Positions 25,971 through 35,646 are shown, numbered from the stretch's first letter. The stretch is 64,000 bases of DNA from Mycolicibacterium mucogenicum DSM 44124 (GCF_005670685.2 NZ_CP062008.1:2294001-2358000); one strand, 5' to 3'. A program made the numbers and translations. Notes: generated from the sequence alone by a model not told the origin.

Positions 25971-27065
25971 ATGGTGAATCCGAAACCTGCGACGACTCCC
26001 GCGCGCCCCGACCGGGATGTGGTCGACATTGCGCTCGTGGTGCCGTTGAGCGGGCCCGCCGGGATGTTCGGACCGTCGTGCGAGGCGAGCGCTGAACTGG
26101 CCGCCGAGGACATCAACGCCGCCGGCGGCATCCTGGACCGGCCCGTCCGGATTCATCCGGTCGACGCCGGAGCACCGTTGAGCGAGCTTGCGGACGAGCT
26201 GGGCCGCCTCGTCGCCCAGCAGCAGATCGACGCCGTGGTGGGCTGGCACCTGTCGAATGCCCGGCGTGTCATCACGCCGCAGACGGCCGGGCGGGTGCCC
26301 TACGTGTACACCACGTTCTACGAGGGTGGCGAGAGCACCGACGGCGTGTACATGGTGGGGGAAACGCCGGAGCAGCAACTGTTTCCGGCGTTGATGTGGT
26401 TGCGTGAGCACCTCGGGCTGAAGCGCTGGTGCATCGTCGGCAACGACTACATCTGGCCGCGGCAGACCGCCCGCGTGACCAAGGAGTACATGTGGCGATC
26501 GGGCCTCGAATTCGTCGGTGAGGCGTTCGTGCCGCTGGGCGGGCGCGATTTCCGGACGATGCTCGACGTCATCGCGAGCTCGGACGCCGATGGGGTGCTG
26601 GTGTTGATGGTGGGTGCGGACAACGCGGCGTTCAACCGCGCGTTCGCCCGCGCCGGCCTGGACCAGAGCGTCGTGCGCCTGTCGCTGATGATCGGTGAGG
26701 ATGTGTTGTGCGCCAGCGGAAGTGGGGCGACGACGGGTCTGTACACCGCGTGCGGCTACTTCGAGAGCCTGCCCACCGAGGTGAACATGGGGTTCGGCTC
26801 GCACTATCTGCGACGGTTCGGCAGTGCGGCCCCGGCGCTCAACAACATCGGTGAATCCTGTTACGAGGGGCTGCTGTTGCTCACGGCGCTCGCACAGACG
26901 GCCCGCAGCCTGGAGGTGGCCGCGATCGACCGGGCGCGCGCCAATGTCGCGTACCAGGGTCCGCGCGGCGAGGTCGTCATGCGTGGTGCTCATACTCGTC
27001 AACCCGTGTACCTCGCCAGCGCGGACCAACTCGAATTCGATGTGATCGCCGAGCTCACCCCTTGA
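25971..27065 (+). CDS. AmiC-like amide-binding sensor (periplasmic-binding fold, cytosolic)
   Basis: A 364-aa type I periplasmic-binding-protein fold of the Leu/Ile/Val-amide group: IALVVPLSGPAGMFGPSCEASAEL at the start, AGGILDRPV near residue 45, then VGWHLSNARRVITPQ. No signal peptide or lipobox precedes the domain, so it should stay in the cytosol, like AmiC, the amide sensor of amidase operons. The ATG at 25971 follows AAGGTGAGG. No ABC permease or ATPase genes are nearby. It is therefore more likely a sensor for an amide or short-chain substrate than a transport component. Confidence 0.72.
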   Translation: MVNPKPATTPARPDRDVVDIALVVPLSGPAGMFGPSCEASAELAAEDINAAGGILDRPVRIHPVDAGAPLSELADELGRLVAQQQIDAVVGWHLSNARRVITPQTAGRVPYVYTTFYEGGESTDGVYMVGETPEQQLFPALMWLREHLGLKRWCIVGNDYIWPRQTARVTKEYMWRSGLEFVGEAFVPLGGRDFRTMLDVIASSDADGVLVLMVGADNAAFNRAFARAGLDQSVVRLSLMIGEDVLCASGSGATTGLYTACGYFESLPTEVNMGFGSHYLRRFGSAAPALNNIGESCYEGLLLLTALAQTARSLEVAAIDRARANVAYQGPRGEVVMRGAHTRQPVYLASADQLEFDVIAELTP

Positions 27066-27073
27066 CGGACAGC

Positions 27074-27107
27074 CATGGCCCCGCCCGGTGTTCTGGGCGA
27101 GGCCATG
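27074..27107. terminator. hairpin between the amiC-like gene and the NCS1 permease gene
   Basis: A 13-bp stem with one mismatch (27074-27086 with 27095-27107) and an 8-nt loop, between convergent genes. There is no U-tract, so it would be an intrinsic terminator of the weak mycobacterial kind. Confidence 0.6.
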
Positions 27108-27115
27108 ACGGTTCA

Positions 27116-28849
27116 TCAGCTCGACTGCGGTGCCACCGCGGTTTTCAGTAGCTCCGCGCTGGTGGAGTCGGTGTATCCGTCCTTCTTGCACATGTCATGG
27201 CAGTCCTTCGTGAGCGTGCACGTCAGCGAGGACACGGTGCCGTTGTGGAACGGGCAGTCGTGCACCATGTCCGGCAGTTCGTACCGCTTCTGGTCGACGA
27301 CGTCCAGCAGCGTCTGCCCCGCCCACAGGGGCTCCTTCTCGATCTCCTCGCGAAGTGGATTGCGCCGCGCCAGGTAGTACTTGCCCTTGGTCGCGATGCA
27401 CATCACCGGTGACAGCACGAATGCCAGCGTCAGCGCCAGGTACGGCGACCAGGCCGCGAGGAAATCCCCGAAAGCGTGGTAGAAGGCCAAGATCGAGAAC
27501 ACCGAACCCACCAGCATGGAGACGAATCCGACCGGATTGATGCTGTAGAGGTAGGCCCGCTTGAACTCGACGTAGGACGGACTGAGCTTGAGCAGTGGCT
27601 TGTTGATCACCAGGTCGGCGACGATCGCACCGATCCAGGCGATCGCGACGTTGGAGTAGAACCCCAGGATGGTGTTGAGCACGGCGAACATGTTGCTGAG
27701 CATCAGCGCCAGCGCGATGGCGATGTGCAGACCGAGGTACACCACCCGGCCCGGGTGTACGTGCAGCACCCGGCTGAAGAAGTTCGACCAGGACAGCGAG
27801 CCCGAATAGGCGTTCGTCACATTGATTTTCACCTGCGACAGCAACACCATGAGGGTGGCCAATCCGAGCGCGAGGGCGTCGTTGTGGATCACCGAGCCGA
27901 AACCGCCGAGGAACTGCTCGATGGGTTCGGTGGCGGCCGCGAAACCGACCTTGCCCGCGACGTAGAAGGCCAGGAAGGCGCCGCAAATCTGCTTGGCCGC
28001 ACCGAGGATCACCCAACCGGGGCCCGCGGCGAGTACCGCGGCCCACCACCGCAGTGGCGGTGTTTCCGACTTCTCTGGCATGAAGCGCAGGTAGTCGACC
28101 TGTTCACCGATCTGGGCGATGAGCGACAGTGCCACGCCGGCGCCCGCGCCGACTCCGATGGCCGTCACCTGTTCGCTGCCGCCGTTGCCCGCCCAGCTCA
28201 GGAACCCGTGGAAGCCCGCCGGATCCGCGGTGGCGATGAAGGCGATGGGCGCGACGAACAGGATCAGCCACAACGGCTGGGTCCAGACCTGGAACTTGGC
28301 CAGGGCCGTCATGCCGTAGAGCACGAGCGGAATGATGATCAGGGAGCCGATGATGTAGCCGAGCGCCAGTGGAATGCCGAACGCCAACTTCATCGCCTGC
28401 GCCATGATCGCGCCCTCGAGCGCGAAGAAGATGAAGCAGAAGCTGGCGTAGATGAGGCTCGTCAGCGTCGAGCCGAAGTATCCGAAACCCGCTCCGCGCG
28501 TGAGCAGATCCATGTCGATGTTGTACTTGGCGGCGTAGTAGGCAATCGGGATACCGGTGAGAAAGATGGTGACCGCGGCGACCAGGATCGCGACGACCGC
28601 GCTGGCCGCGCCGTGGGTGACGGCGATCGAGGCGCCGATGGAGTAGTCGGCGAGATACGCGATGCCGCCCAGTGCGGCCACGGCGCATGCCATCGGTGAC
28701 CATTTGCGAAAAGACTTGGGCGCGTAGCGAAGTGAGAAGTCCTCGATGGTGTCCTGGTTCGCCCAGGTGACGAAGCGGGACCAGGGGCCGACGCGTGCTG
28801 CGGCCATCGGCTGGCCGTGCACTTCGTCTAGGGATTGCTCGGTTGTCAT
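27116..28849 (-). CDS. NCS1 family nucleobase/amide permease with Cys-rich C-terminal tail
   Basis: A 577-aa integral membrane protein of the NCS1 (cytosine/purines, uracil, thiamine, allantoin) family with about 12 membrane segments between residues ~55 and 500. The N-terminal TIEDFSLRYAPKSFRKWSP and the NAYSGSLSWSNFFSRV segment are family landmarks. After the last membrane segment there is an extension of about 80 residues with five Cys and two His (DCPFHN, then LTCTLTKDCHDMCKK), which ordinary NCS1 transporters lack and which looks like a metal or redox site. The location beside fmdA, amidase and an amide sensor suggests a nitrogenous substrate. Confidence 0.87.
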   Translation of the reverse strand: MTTEQSLDEVHGQPMAAARVGPWSRFVTWANQDTIEDFSLRYAPKSFRKWSPMACAVAALGGIAYLADYSIGASIAVTHGAASAVVAILVAAVTIFLTGIPIAYYAAKYNIDMDLLTRGAGFGYFGSTLTSLIYASFCFIFFALEGAIMAQAMKLAFGIPLALGYIIGSLIIIPLVLYGMTALAKFQVWTQPLWLILFVAPIAFIATADPAGFHGFLSWAGNGGSEQVTAIGVGAGAGVALSLIAQIGEQVDYLRFMPEKSETPPLRWWAAVLAAGPGWVILGAAKQICGAFLAFYVAGKVGFAAATEPIEQFLGGFGSVIHNDALALGLATLMVLLSQVKINVTNAYSGSLSWSNFFSRVLHVHPGRVVYLGLHIAIALALMLSNMFAVLNTILGFYSNVAIAWIGAIVADLVINKPLLKLSPSYVEFKRAYLYSINPVGFVSMLVGSVFSILAFYHAFGDFLAAWSPYLALTLAFVLSPVMCIATKGKYYLARRNPLREEIEKEPLWAGQTLLDVVDQKRYELPDMVHDCPFHNGTVSSLTCTLTKDCHDMCKKDGYTDSTSAELLKTAVAPQSS

Positions 28850-28980
28850 GAACGCGTTTCCTGTCGAATCCGTCGTAATCGCCAGTGATGCAATGCATCA
28901 GGCAGGCAGGTCGGATGCGGGCGCCAATGACCGGACCGGTCCGCGACCTGCAGCAGCCGGGTGAACGGAAATTAGCACCA

Positions 28981-29018
28981 GTTACTTCCATATGGCACTA
29001 GTTCAAATGGAAAGTTAC
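28981..29018. promoter_or_regulatory. regulatory region upstream of the NCS1 permease
   Basis: This AT-richer stretch holds TTCAAATGGAA (29002-29012), a near copy of the candidate MarR operator. It also holds two GTAAC words on the minus strand 33 bp apart (29018-29014 and 28985-28981), the three-step 11-bp phasing of GlnR sites. ACTTCCAT at 28984-28991 repeats a word found before fmdA (23991-23998). Confidence 0.4.
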
Positions 29019-29138
29019 GCCGGGGAAACTAGGCGTTTACGCAGCGCGTTCAATGGCGCCGGAAGTCGGTGTCCGGACTCACATCGTGAAATCTGGGGGT
29101 AAGGCGGGCCGGTGGTACTGCTTGGTACCGTGGCTCCT

Positions 29139-30545
29139 ATGACACGGATCAGCACATTCGGTGACGACGCCCTCGGTGACCTCGACGCGGTCGGTGTCGC
29201 CGACGCGATCCGCAGCGGCGAGGTGTCGGCAGCCGCGGTGGTGCAGGCGGCGATCGCCCGTACCGAGAAGGCGCAGCCCGAACTGAACGGCTTGGCGTAC
29301 GAAGCCTTTGACCAGGCGGTCGAAAAGGCCAGCACACCAAGGTCTTTCGGTGGATTCTTCGACGGTGTTCCGACGTTCATCAAGGACAACGTTGCGGTCG
29401 GCGGCTGGCCGACCATGCAGGGTGCCGACGCCTGGACGCCCAGGCCGCTGCCGGCGGACGGGGAGTGGGCGCGCCTGTACCTGTCGACGGGCCTGGTGGC
29501 GCTCGGCAAGACGCAGCTGTCCGAGTTCGGTTTCAGCGCCTCGGCCGAGCACCCGCGGCTGGGCCCGGTGCGCAACCCGTGGGACACCATGGTGACCGCG
29601 GGGGCGTCGTCGTCCGGGTCGGGCGCGTTCGTCGCGGCCGGCGTGGTGCCCATCGCCCACGCGAACGACGGCGGCGGTTCCATCCGAATCCCGGCTTCCT
29701 GCAACGGATTGGTCGGTCTCAAGCCCACCCGCGGCCGGTTGCCACTCGACCGCGAGACCCGGATGCCGCTGCAGATCGTCGCCAACGGCGTCCTCACCCG
29801 CAGCGTCCGGGACACCGCGGCGTTCTACCGCGAGGCCGAGCGTGTCTACCGGAACCCGAAGCTGGCGCCGATCGGCGACGTCACCGCGCCCGGACCGCGG
29901 CGGCTGCGCATCGCGGTGTGCACCAGCTCCATCGGCCGCGACGCGGCCCCCGAAATCCGGGAGCTGACGATGCAGACCGCGGCCCGGCTGGAGGAGCTCG
30001 GCCACCGCGTCACCGAGATCGGCAACCCGGCACCGGAGCGGTTCCGCGACGACTTCCTGCTCTACTGGTCCTTCCTGGCCTTCGCGCTGGTTCGCGGCGG
30101 AAAGCGCACCTTCGGCCCCAGCTTCGATCGCAGCAGGTTGGACAACCTGACCCTGGGGTTGGAAGCGAAGGCGGCCCGCAATCTGCACCGCGTGCCGGCC
30201 GCCATCGCCCGGCTGGCCGCGTCGCGGCGCATTCCGGCGCGCCTGGCCCGCGATTACGACGTGGTGCTCACCCCGACCCTCAGCGAGGTCACCCCGCCGA
30301 TCGGGCACCTGGACCCGACCGCCGACTTCGACCAGGTGATGTCGCGGCTCATCGACTGGGTTGGATTCACCCCGCTGCAGAACGCCAGTGGAGCACCGGC
30401 GGTTTCGCTGCCGCTGGCCCAGTCCGCGTCGGGACTGCCGGTCGGCATGATGTTCGGCGCGGCGGCGGGGCAGGAGGCGACGCTCCTGGCGCTGGCCTTC
30501 GAGCTCGAGCGGGAGATCGGCTGGCCGTCGCTCGCGGCGCGTTGA
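29139..30545 (+). CDS. amidase (amidase signature family, AmiC-like)
   Basis: A 468-aa amidase-signature hydrolase. The Ser-cisSer-Lys triad can be read as Lys ~82 (FIKDN), cis-Ser ~157-159 (TAGASSSGSG) and nucleophile Ser ~181 (DGGGSIRIPASCNGL). The start at ATG 29139 aligns with the M. tuberculosis amiC product; a GTG nine codons upstream is possible. In M. tuberculosis an amidase occupies the same place between tsf and pyrH, so this is probably backbone rather than acquired. It hydrolyses an unidentified carboxamide in the cytosol. Confidence 0.87.
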   Translation: MTRISTFGDDALGDLDAVGVADAIRSGEVSAAAVVQAAIARTEKAQPELNGLAYEAFDQAVEKASTPRSFGGFFDGVPTFIKDNVAVGGWPTMQGADAWTPRPLPADGEWARLYLSTGLVALGKTQLSEFGFSASAEHPRLGPVRNPWDTMVTAGASSSGSGAFVAAGVVPIAHANDGGGSIRIPASCNGLVGLKPTRGRLPLDRETRMPLQIVANGVLTRSVRDTAAFYREAERVYRNPKLAPIGDVTAPGPRRLRIAVCTSSIGRDAAPEIRELTMQTAARLEELGHRVTEIGNPAPERFRDDFLLYWSFLAFALVRGGKRTFGPSFDRSRLDNLTLGLEAKAARNLHRVPAAIARLAASRRIPARLARDYDVVLTPTLSEVTPPIGHLDPTADFDQVMSRLIDWVGFTPLQNASGAPAVSLPLAQSASGLPVGMMFGAAAGQEATLLALAFELEREIGWPSLAAR

Positions 30546-30657
30546 CGCAGCCCGGCCGACGGCGGCCACTTTTGCTCCACGGAAGCAGCGTCAACGACCG
30601 CTTTGTCGCGCGGCCAGCCTTATGCTGTCTCACAGGTTGCGTCAATTGGGGGTGTGC

Positions 30658-31368
30658 ATGACTGTCGGGCCCGAGAACGGGGCTGAAAGGCAGCCGTGGA
30701 AATCGTCGGCTCAAGGCGGCGGGTCGGACCCTGCGCCCGGGTCCGAGCCGAGTTCGCCGCCGGTGCCTCCGGCGGGTCCCACCCCGAATCCGACCCCGGA
30801 ATTCACGCCGCCGGCACCCCCGGCAGAACCGCAGGGCTCCGTCCGCTGGCAGGACCCGGCCACGGCCAAGCCGCGGCAGCCGACGGTCGGTGAGGCACGG
30901 GCCCGGGACAAAGCCAAGCGGGCGCGCGAAGCCGAGGAAGAGATCGAGCGCGTGAAGGCCGAGAAGGCCCGCAAGCGCGCGGCGACCGGCAAGAAGGTCC
31001 TCATCGGTTCGGCGGTCGGCGTCGGTGTGGTGGCAGTCGTCGCCGCCGGCTATGCGATCTTCCATCGCGACGATCAGATCAGCGCTTCCTGCGTCAAGGA
31101 TGGCACCAACGAAGTGGTGCCGGACAGCTACTGCAGCAGCGGCACCAACTACGGCGGCGGCAGCACGTTCTTGTACATGGGATCGCCGTACCGCTACTAC
31201 TACGGCGGCTCCAACTCCGGCGTGGGCAGCATCGCCCACGGTGGCACCCTGACCCTGCCGAAAGGCACTACGGCCACAACGAAATCCGGCACCTCCATCT
31301 CCAAGTCCGGGTCGTCGGTGTCGCGCGGCGGCTTCGGTTCGTCGAGCCACGGAAGCTCCGGTAGCTGA
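30658..31368 (+). CDS. single-pass membrane protein with Pro-rich head and Gly/Ser-rich tail
   Basis: A 236-aa protein I cannot assign to a characterised family. In order: a Pro/Gly-rich cytosolic N-terminus (residues ~1-75), a charged Arg/Lys/Glu/Ala helix likely to form a coiled coil (~80-118), one membrane segment (LIGSAVGVGVVAVVAAGYAI, ~119-141), a short domain with two Cys (ASCVKDG...DSYCSSG), then a Tyr/Gly- and Ser/Gly-rich tail ending SSHGSSGS. It overlaps the ATP-grasp gene by one base (TGATG). The layout resembles the DUF1190 partner found beside such enzymes in enterobacteria, and the tail is a plausible target for amide-bond modification. Confidence 0.72.
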   Translation: MTVGPENGAERQPWKSSAQGGGSDPAPGSEPSSPPVPPAGPTPNPTPEFTPPAPPAEPQGSVRWQDPATAKPRQPTVGEARARDKAKRAREAEEEIERVKAEKARKRAATGKKVLIGSAVGVGVVAVVAAGYAIFHRDDQISASCVKDGTNEVVPDSYCSSGTNYGGGSTFLYMGSPYRYYYGGSNSGVGSIAHGGTLTLPKGTTATTKSGTSISKSGSSVSRGGFGSSSHGSSGS

Positions 31369-32531
31369 TGCGGCGCGAACGTCACGCCCCGCGACCGGGG
31401 TGGCAGCAGATCGTTGCCAGCCAGGGCATGTGTTTCGACACCCCGGCCACCGACGCACACGGGAATGACCGTCCGTACTGGGACGAGTCGGTGCACTACG
31501 TGTTCGACATGGACGAGGTGCTCTCGATCGAGGCCTCGGTCGAGGTGCTGCACTCGATGTGCCTGGAAGCCGTCGAGAACATCGTGCTGACCGAGCGCTA
31601 CCGCGACTTCGGGTTGCCGGAGTGGAGCTGGCCGCACATCGAAAAGTCTTGGCGCCGTAGCGATCCGCACCTGTACGGCCGCTTCGACCTGCGCTACGAC
31701 GGCCGCCGGCCCCCGGTTCTGCTGGAGTACAACGCCGACACCCCGACGTCGCTGCTCGAAGCCGCGATCCTGCAGTGGTACTGGAAGACCGATGTCTTTC
31801 CCGCCGACGACCAGTGGAACTCGTTGCACGAGAAGCTGGTGGAGCGGTGGAAGGAAATCCAGGATCGGTTGCCCGGCAACGAAGCCCACTTCACCTGGTC
31901 CTCTGCCGACACCAGCGGTGAGGACAACGTGACGCTGGCCTACCTTCAGGAGTGCGCCGCCGAGGCCGGCATGAACACCGTCGGCCTGGCCATCGAGCAA
32001 CTCGGTTGGGACCGGGACCTGAATCGGTTCGTCGATCTGGAAGACGCCCCGATCTCGACGCTGTTCAAGCTCTACCCCTGGGAATGGGTGCTCGACGACG
32101 AATTCGGCAAGTACGCAGCCGAATCCCTGCCGGAGACCATGTGGATCGAGCCGCTGTGGAAATCGCTGCTGAGCAACAAGGCCATCCTGGCGGTGCTGTG
32201 GGAGATGTACCCGGGACACCCCAACCTGCTTCCGGCGTACATCGATGATCCGCACGAGCTGACCGAATACGTCCGCAAGCCCAAGCTCGGCCGCGAGGGG
32301 GCGAACGTGACGATCGTCGGCGCGGGCTACGAGACGCAGACCGGCGGCGTGTACGGCGAAGAGGGCTACGTGTACCAGTTGCTCGATCCGCTACCGCAGT
32401 TCGACGACATGCGTCCCGCCCTGGGCGCCTGGATCGTCGGCGACGAATCGGCCGGCCTCGGTATCCGCGAGACCTCGGGTCTGGTCACCGACAACGGCGC
32501 AGCCTTTGTGCCCCACCGCATCCCGCAGTGA
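31368..32531 (+). CDS. glutathionylspermidine-synthase-type ATP-grasp amidoligase
   Basis: A 387-aa protein of the glutathionylspermidine synthase C-terminal family (YjfC/YgiC type). Landmarks are YWDESVHYVFDMDEV near residue 36, RFDLRYDGRRPPVLLEYNADTP near residues 103-125 and the ATP-grasp binding residues in YVRKPKLGREGANVTI near residue 300. These enzymes form an amide bond between a carboxylate and an amine with ATP. No glutathione exists in mycobacteria, so the substrate must differ from the name. Its coupling to a membrane protein upstream and DUF350 downstream suggests action at the membrane. Confidence 0.87.
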   Translation: MRRERHAPRPGWQQIVASQGMCFDTPATDAHGNDRPYWDESVHYVFDMDEVLSIEASVEVLHSMCLEAVENIVLTERYRDFGLPEWSWPHIEKSWRRSDPHLYGRFDLRYDGRRPPVLLEYNADTPTSLLEAAILQWYWKTDVFPADDQWNSLHEKLVERWKEIQDRLPGNEAHFTWSSADTSGEDNVTLAYLQECAAEAGMNTVGLAIEQLGWDRDLNRFVDLEDAPISTLFKLYPWEWVLDDEFGKYAAESLPETMWIEPLWKSLLSNKAILAVLWEMYPGHPNLLPAYIDDPHELTEYVRKPKLGREGANVTIVGAGYETQTGGVYGEEGYVYQLLDPLPQFDDMRPALGAWIVGDESAGLGIRETSGLVTDNGAAFVPHRIPQ

Positions 32532-32550
32532 CCGGAAGGAAACGAACTTC

Positions 32551-33000
32551 ATGACCCTGACCGCTCTTGGCAACGACTACTGGTCCATCGTCGGACACGG
32601 CGCGTCGGCCATCGCGCTGTACGCGATCGTCGGCGGCGCGCTGATGATCCTCGGCTTCTTCGTGATCGACTGGACCACGCCGGGGCCACTGCGCGAGCTG
32701 GTCCGCTCGGGCCGGCCCAACGCCGCGGCGGTGGCGGCCTCCGGTGTGGTGTCCATGGCCTTCATCGTGGTGCTCGCCATCTACAGCTCGTCGGGTGACC
32801 TGGCGGCCGGCCTGATCAAGACACTGGTGTTCGGCCTCGTCGGCATTGCCGCACAGGCACTCTCGGTGCGCCTGATCGGCGCCGTCAAAGGCCTCGACAT
32901 CGGCGAGATGCTCCATGAGGAGAAGTTCTCCCCGGTCGTGCTCGACGTGGCGGCCTCGTACCTGGCGTTCGGCCTGATCGTCGCGGCCGCGATTCTCTGA
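32551..33000 (+). CDS. DUF350 family membrane protein
   Basis: A 149-aa membrane protein with four predicted segments (about residues 17-38, 58-80, 85-108 and 127-148), matching DUF350. The GxxxI/VDxxTPGxLxELV pattern (IDWTTPGPLRELV) near residue 40 and the MLHEEKFSPVVLDVAASYLAFGLI end are typical. The start at ATG 32551 follows an AGGAAA. DUF350 proteins are repeatedly found beside glutathionylspermidine-synthase-like genes; their function is unknown. It closes the three-gene cassette. Confidence 0.83.
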   Translation: MTLTALGNDYWSIVGHGASAIALYAIVGGALMILGFFVIDWTTPGPLRELVRSGRPNAAAVAASGVVSMAFIVVLAIYSSSGDLAAGLIKTLVFGLVGIAAQALSVRLIGAVKGLDIGEMLHEEKFSPVVLDVAASYLAFGLIVAAAIL

Positions 33001-33006
33001 TTCCCG

Positions 33007-33430
33007 CTACTCGGGCGGTACCAGGCTGGTCAGCGTCTCGCGGAACTGCCGGCGCTGGGCGGGGCTCAGGTCGGCCAGCAGGGCGTCGTCGGCTGCGCGG
33101 ATTCCGGCGACGGTCTTGCCCAGCAGGGTGCGGCCGGACCGGGTCAGTTCGGTGGGTCGGGACCGCCCGGCCGCGACGGTCGACGGCCGGGTGATGAGCT
33201 CGCGGTCCTGCAGCGCACGCACCACGATGTTCATCGCCTGTGGCGATACCCCGACGAACCGCGCCATCTCGGCGTTGGACATGCCGGGGCGGTTGTCCAC
33301 CATGCGCAGGCAGACGAACTGTGGGAACGTCAGGCCAAGCGGGTCAAGAACATTGGCGGTGATCTCGGCGCGCAGGGCAGTGGCGACCCGGTTGAGCAGG
33401 TAGCCCAGGGGAGCGTCTTCACCTTCGAAC

Positions 33431-33432
<2 letters not shown>
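33007..33432 (-). CDS. MarR family regulator, divergent from a methyltransferase
   Basis: A 141-aa MarR-type regulator with the recognition region MSNAEMARFVGVSPQAMNIVVRAL at about residues 51-74 and the wing PSTVAAGRSRPTELTRSG. The ATG at 33432 is preferred over an upstream TTG because it gives the family length. A 19-bp palindrome overlaps this start codon, so the gene is probably self-repressed. In M. tuberculosis the MarR protein Rv2887 lies in the same stretch of the chromosome and represses a methyltransferase gene elsewhere (Rv0560c). Here the regulator directly faces a methyltransferase. Confidence 0.86.
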
Positions 33433-34166
<734 letters not shown>

Positions 34167-34292
34167 TCCGCCAGCTGGCCGCCCGCCCATCGGGTTCCAC
34201 CCTCCTTGCCTCCGGTTCGATCGCCATGAGGCAGGATGGAGCCGCTGCCGATCGCCGGGGCAGCTGTGACGTGTGGGGACCGAAGGAGTCTG

Positions 34293-35048
34293 ATGGCCAG
34301 CCCAGACAACGAGGCAGACAACGGTGGCCAGGGTTTGATCCGGCCGGCCTACCAGCGGGTGCTGCTCAAGCTCGGTGGTGAGATGTTCGGCGGCGGCGCG
34401 GTGGGTCTGGACCCCGACGTCGTCGCTCTGGTCGCCAGGCAGATCGCCGAGGTGGTGCGCGCCGGCGCCCAGGTCGCCGTCGTCATCGGTGGCGGCAACT
34501 TCTTCCGCGGTGCGCAGCTGCAGCAGCGCGGCATGGAGCGGACCCGCAGCGACTACATGGGCATGCTGGGCACCGTGATGAACAGCCTTGCGCTGCAGGA
34601 CTTCCTGCAGAAGGAAGGCATCGACACCCGCGTGCAGACCGCCATCACCATGGGGCAGGTCGCCGAACCGTACATCCCGCTGCGGGCGCGCCGGCACCTC
34701 GAGAAGGGTCGTGTGGTCATCTTCGGCGCCGGCATGGGCCTGCCGTACTTCTCCACTGACACCACCGCCGCGCAGCGCGCGCTGGAGATCGGTGCCGAGG
34801 TGGTCCTGATGGCCAAGGCCGTCGACGGCGTGTTCACCGCGGACCCGCGTGAGGTGCCCGACGCCCAGATGATCACCAGCATCACTCATCGTGAGGTGTT
34901 GGAACGCGACTTGAAGGTCGCCGATGCCACCGCGTTCAGCCTCTGCATGGACAATGGCATGCCGATGCTGGTCTTCAATCTGCTGACCGAAGGCAATATC
35001 GCGCGCGCGGTCGCGGGTGAGAAGATCGGAACGCTGGTCTCCAGCTAG
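34293..35048 (+). CDS. pyrH: UMP kinase
   Basis: Bacterial UMP kinase, 251 aa, which phosphorylates UMP to UDP in pyrimidine synthesis. The amino-acid-kinase core shows [13 protein letters not shown] near residue 22, [11 protein letters not shown] near residue 65, and the [17 protein letters not shown] and GVFTADPR segments. The ATG at 34293 follows AAGGAG at the right distance; the longer in-frame extension has no such signal. It is the first of the pyrH-frr-cdsA group, as in M. tuberculosis. Confidence 0.96.
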   Translation: MASPDNEADNGGQGLIRPAYQRVLLKLGGEMFGGGAVGLDPDVVALVARQIAEVVRAGAQVAVVIGGGNFFRGAQLQQRGMERTRSDYMGMLGTVMNSLALQDFLQKEGIDTRVQTAITMGQVAEPYIPLRARRHLEKGRVVIFGAGMGLPYFSTDTTAAQRALEIGAEVVLMAKAVDGVFTADPREVPDAQMITSITHREVLERDLKVADATAFSLCMDNGMPMLVFNLLTEGNIARAVAGEKIGTLVSS

Positions 35049-35088
35049 AGCTGGGGCCGGGCGAGCGGGACTGACGGGAGAAGATGAA

Positions 35089-35646
35089 GTGATCGAGGAA
35101 ACCCTCTTCGATGCCGAAGAGAAGATGGACAAGGCCGTCTCGGTGGCCCGCGACGACCTCGGGTCGATCCGCACCGGCCGGGCCAACCCGGGCATGTTCA
35201 ACCGGATCAACATCGAGTACTACGGCTCGATGACGCCCATCACCCAGCTGGCGAGCATCAACGTCCCCGAGGCGCGCTTGGTCGTCATCAAGCCGTACGA
35301 GGCCAACCAGCTCAAGGCCATCGAGGATTCCATCCGCAACTCGGACCTCGGCGTCAACCCGAGCAACGACGGCAGCGTCATCCGCATCTCGATCCCGCAG
35401 CTGACCGAGGAACGCCGCAAAGAACTGGTGAAGCAGGCCAAGGGCAAGGGCGAGGACGCCAAGGTGTCGGTGCGCAACATCCGTCGCAAGGCGATGGACG
35501 AGCTGTCCCGGATCAAGAAGGACGGCGAGGCCGGCGAGGACGAGGTCGCGCGCGCCGAGAAGGATCTGGACAAAACCACCGCCACCTACACGGCTCAGAT
35601 CGACGATCTGGTCAAGCACAAGGAAGGCGAACTGCTGGAGGTCTGA
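35089..35646 (+). CDS. frr: ribosome recycling factor
   Basis: RRF, 185 aa, which with EF-G splits the post-termination ribosome. The full two-domain layout is present: the long helical domain ([20 protein letters not shown]...[11 protein letters not shown]) and the small beta domain ([19 protein letters not shown]), ending KDLDKT...HKEGELLEV. The GTG at 35089 gives exactly the length of the M. tuberculosis protein. It follows pyrH by 40 bp. Confidence 0.96.
   Translation: MIEETLFDAEEKMDKAVSVARDDLGSIRTGRANPGMFNRINIEYYGSMTPITQLASINVPEARLVVIKPYEANQLKAIEDSIRNSDLGVNPSNDGSVIRISIPQLTEERRKELVKQAKGKGEDAKVSVRNIRRKAMDELSRIKKDGEAGEDEVARAEKDLDKTTATYTAQIDDLVKHKEGELLEV

Noticed and set aside
27476..28699. 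407-codon open frame antisense to the NCS1 permease
   Set aside because: Composition is Arg/Asp/Gln/His-rich and repetitive, as expected for the reverse of a membrane protein gene; no domain or ribosome-binding site.
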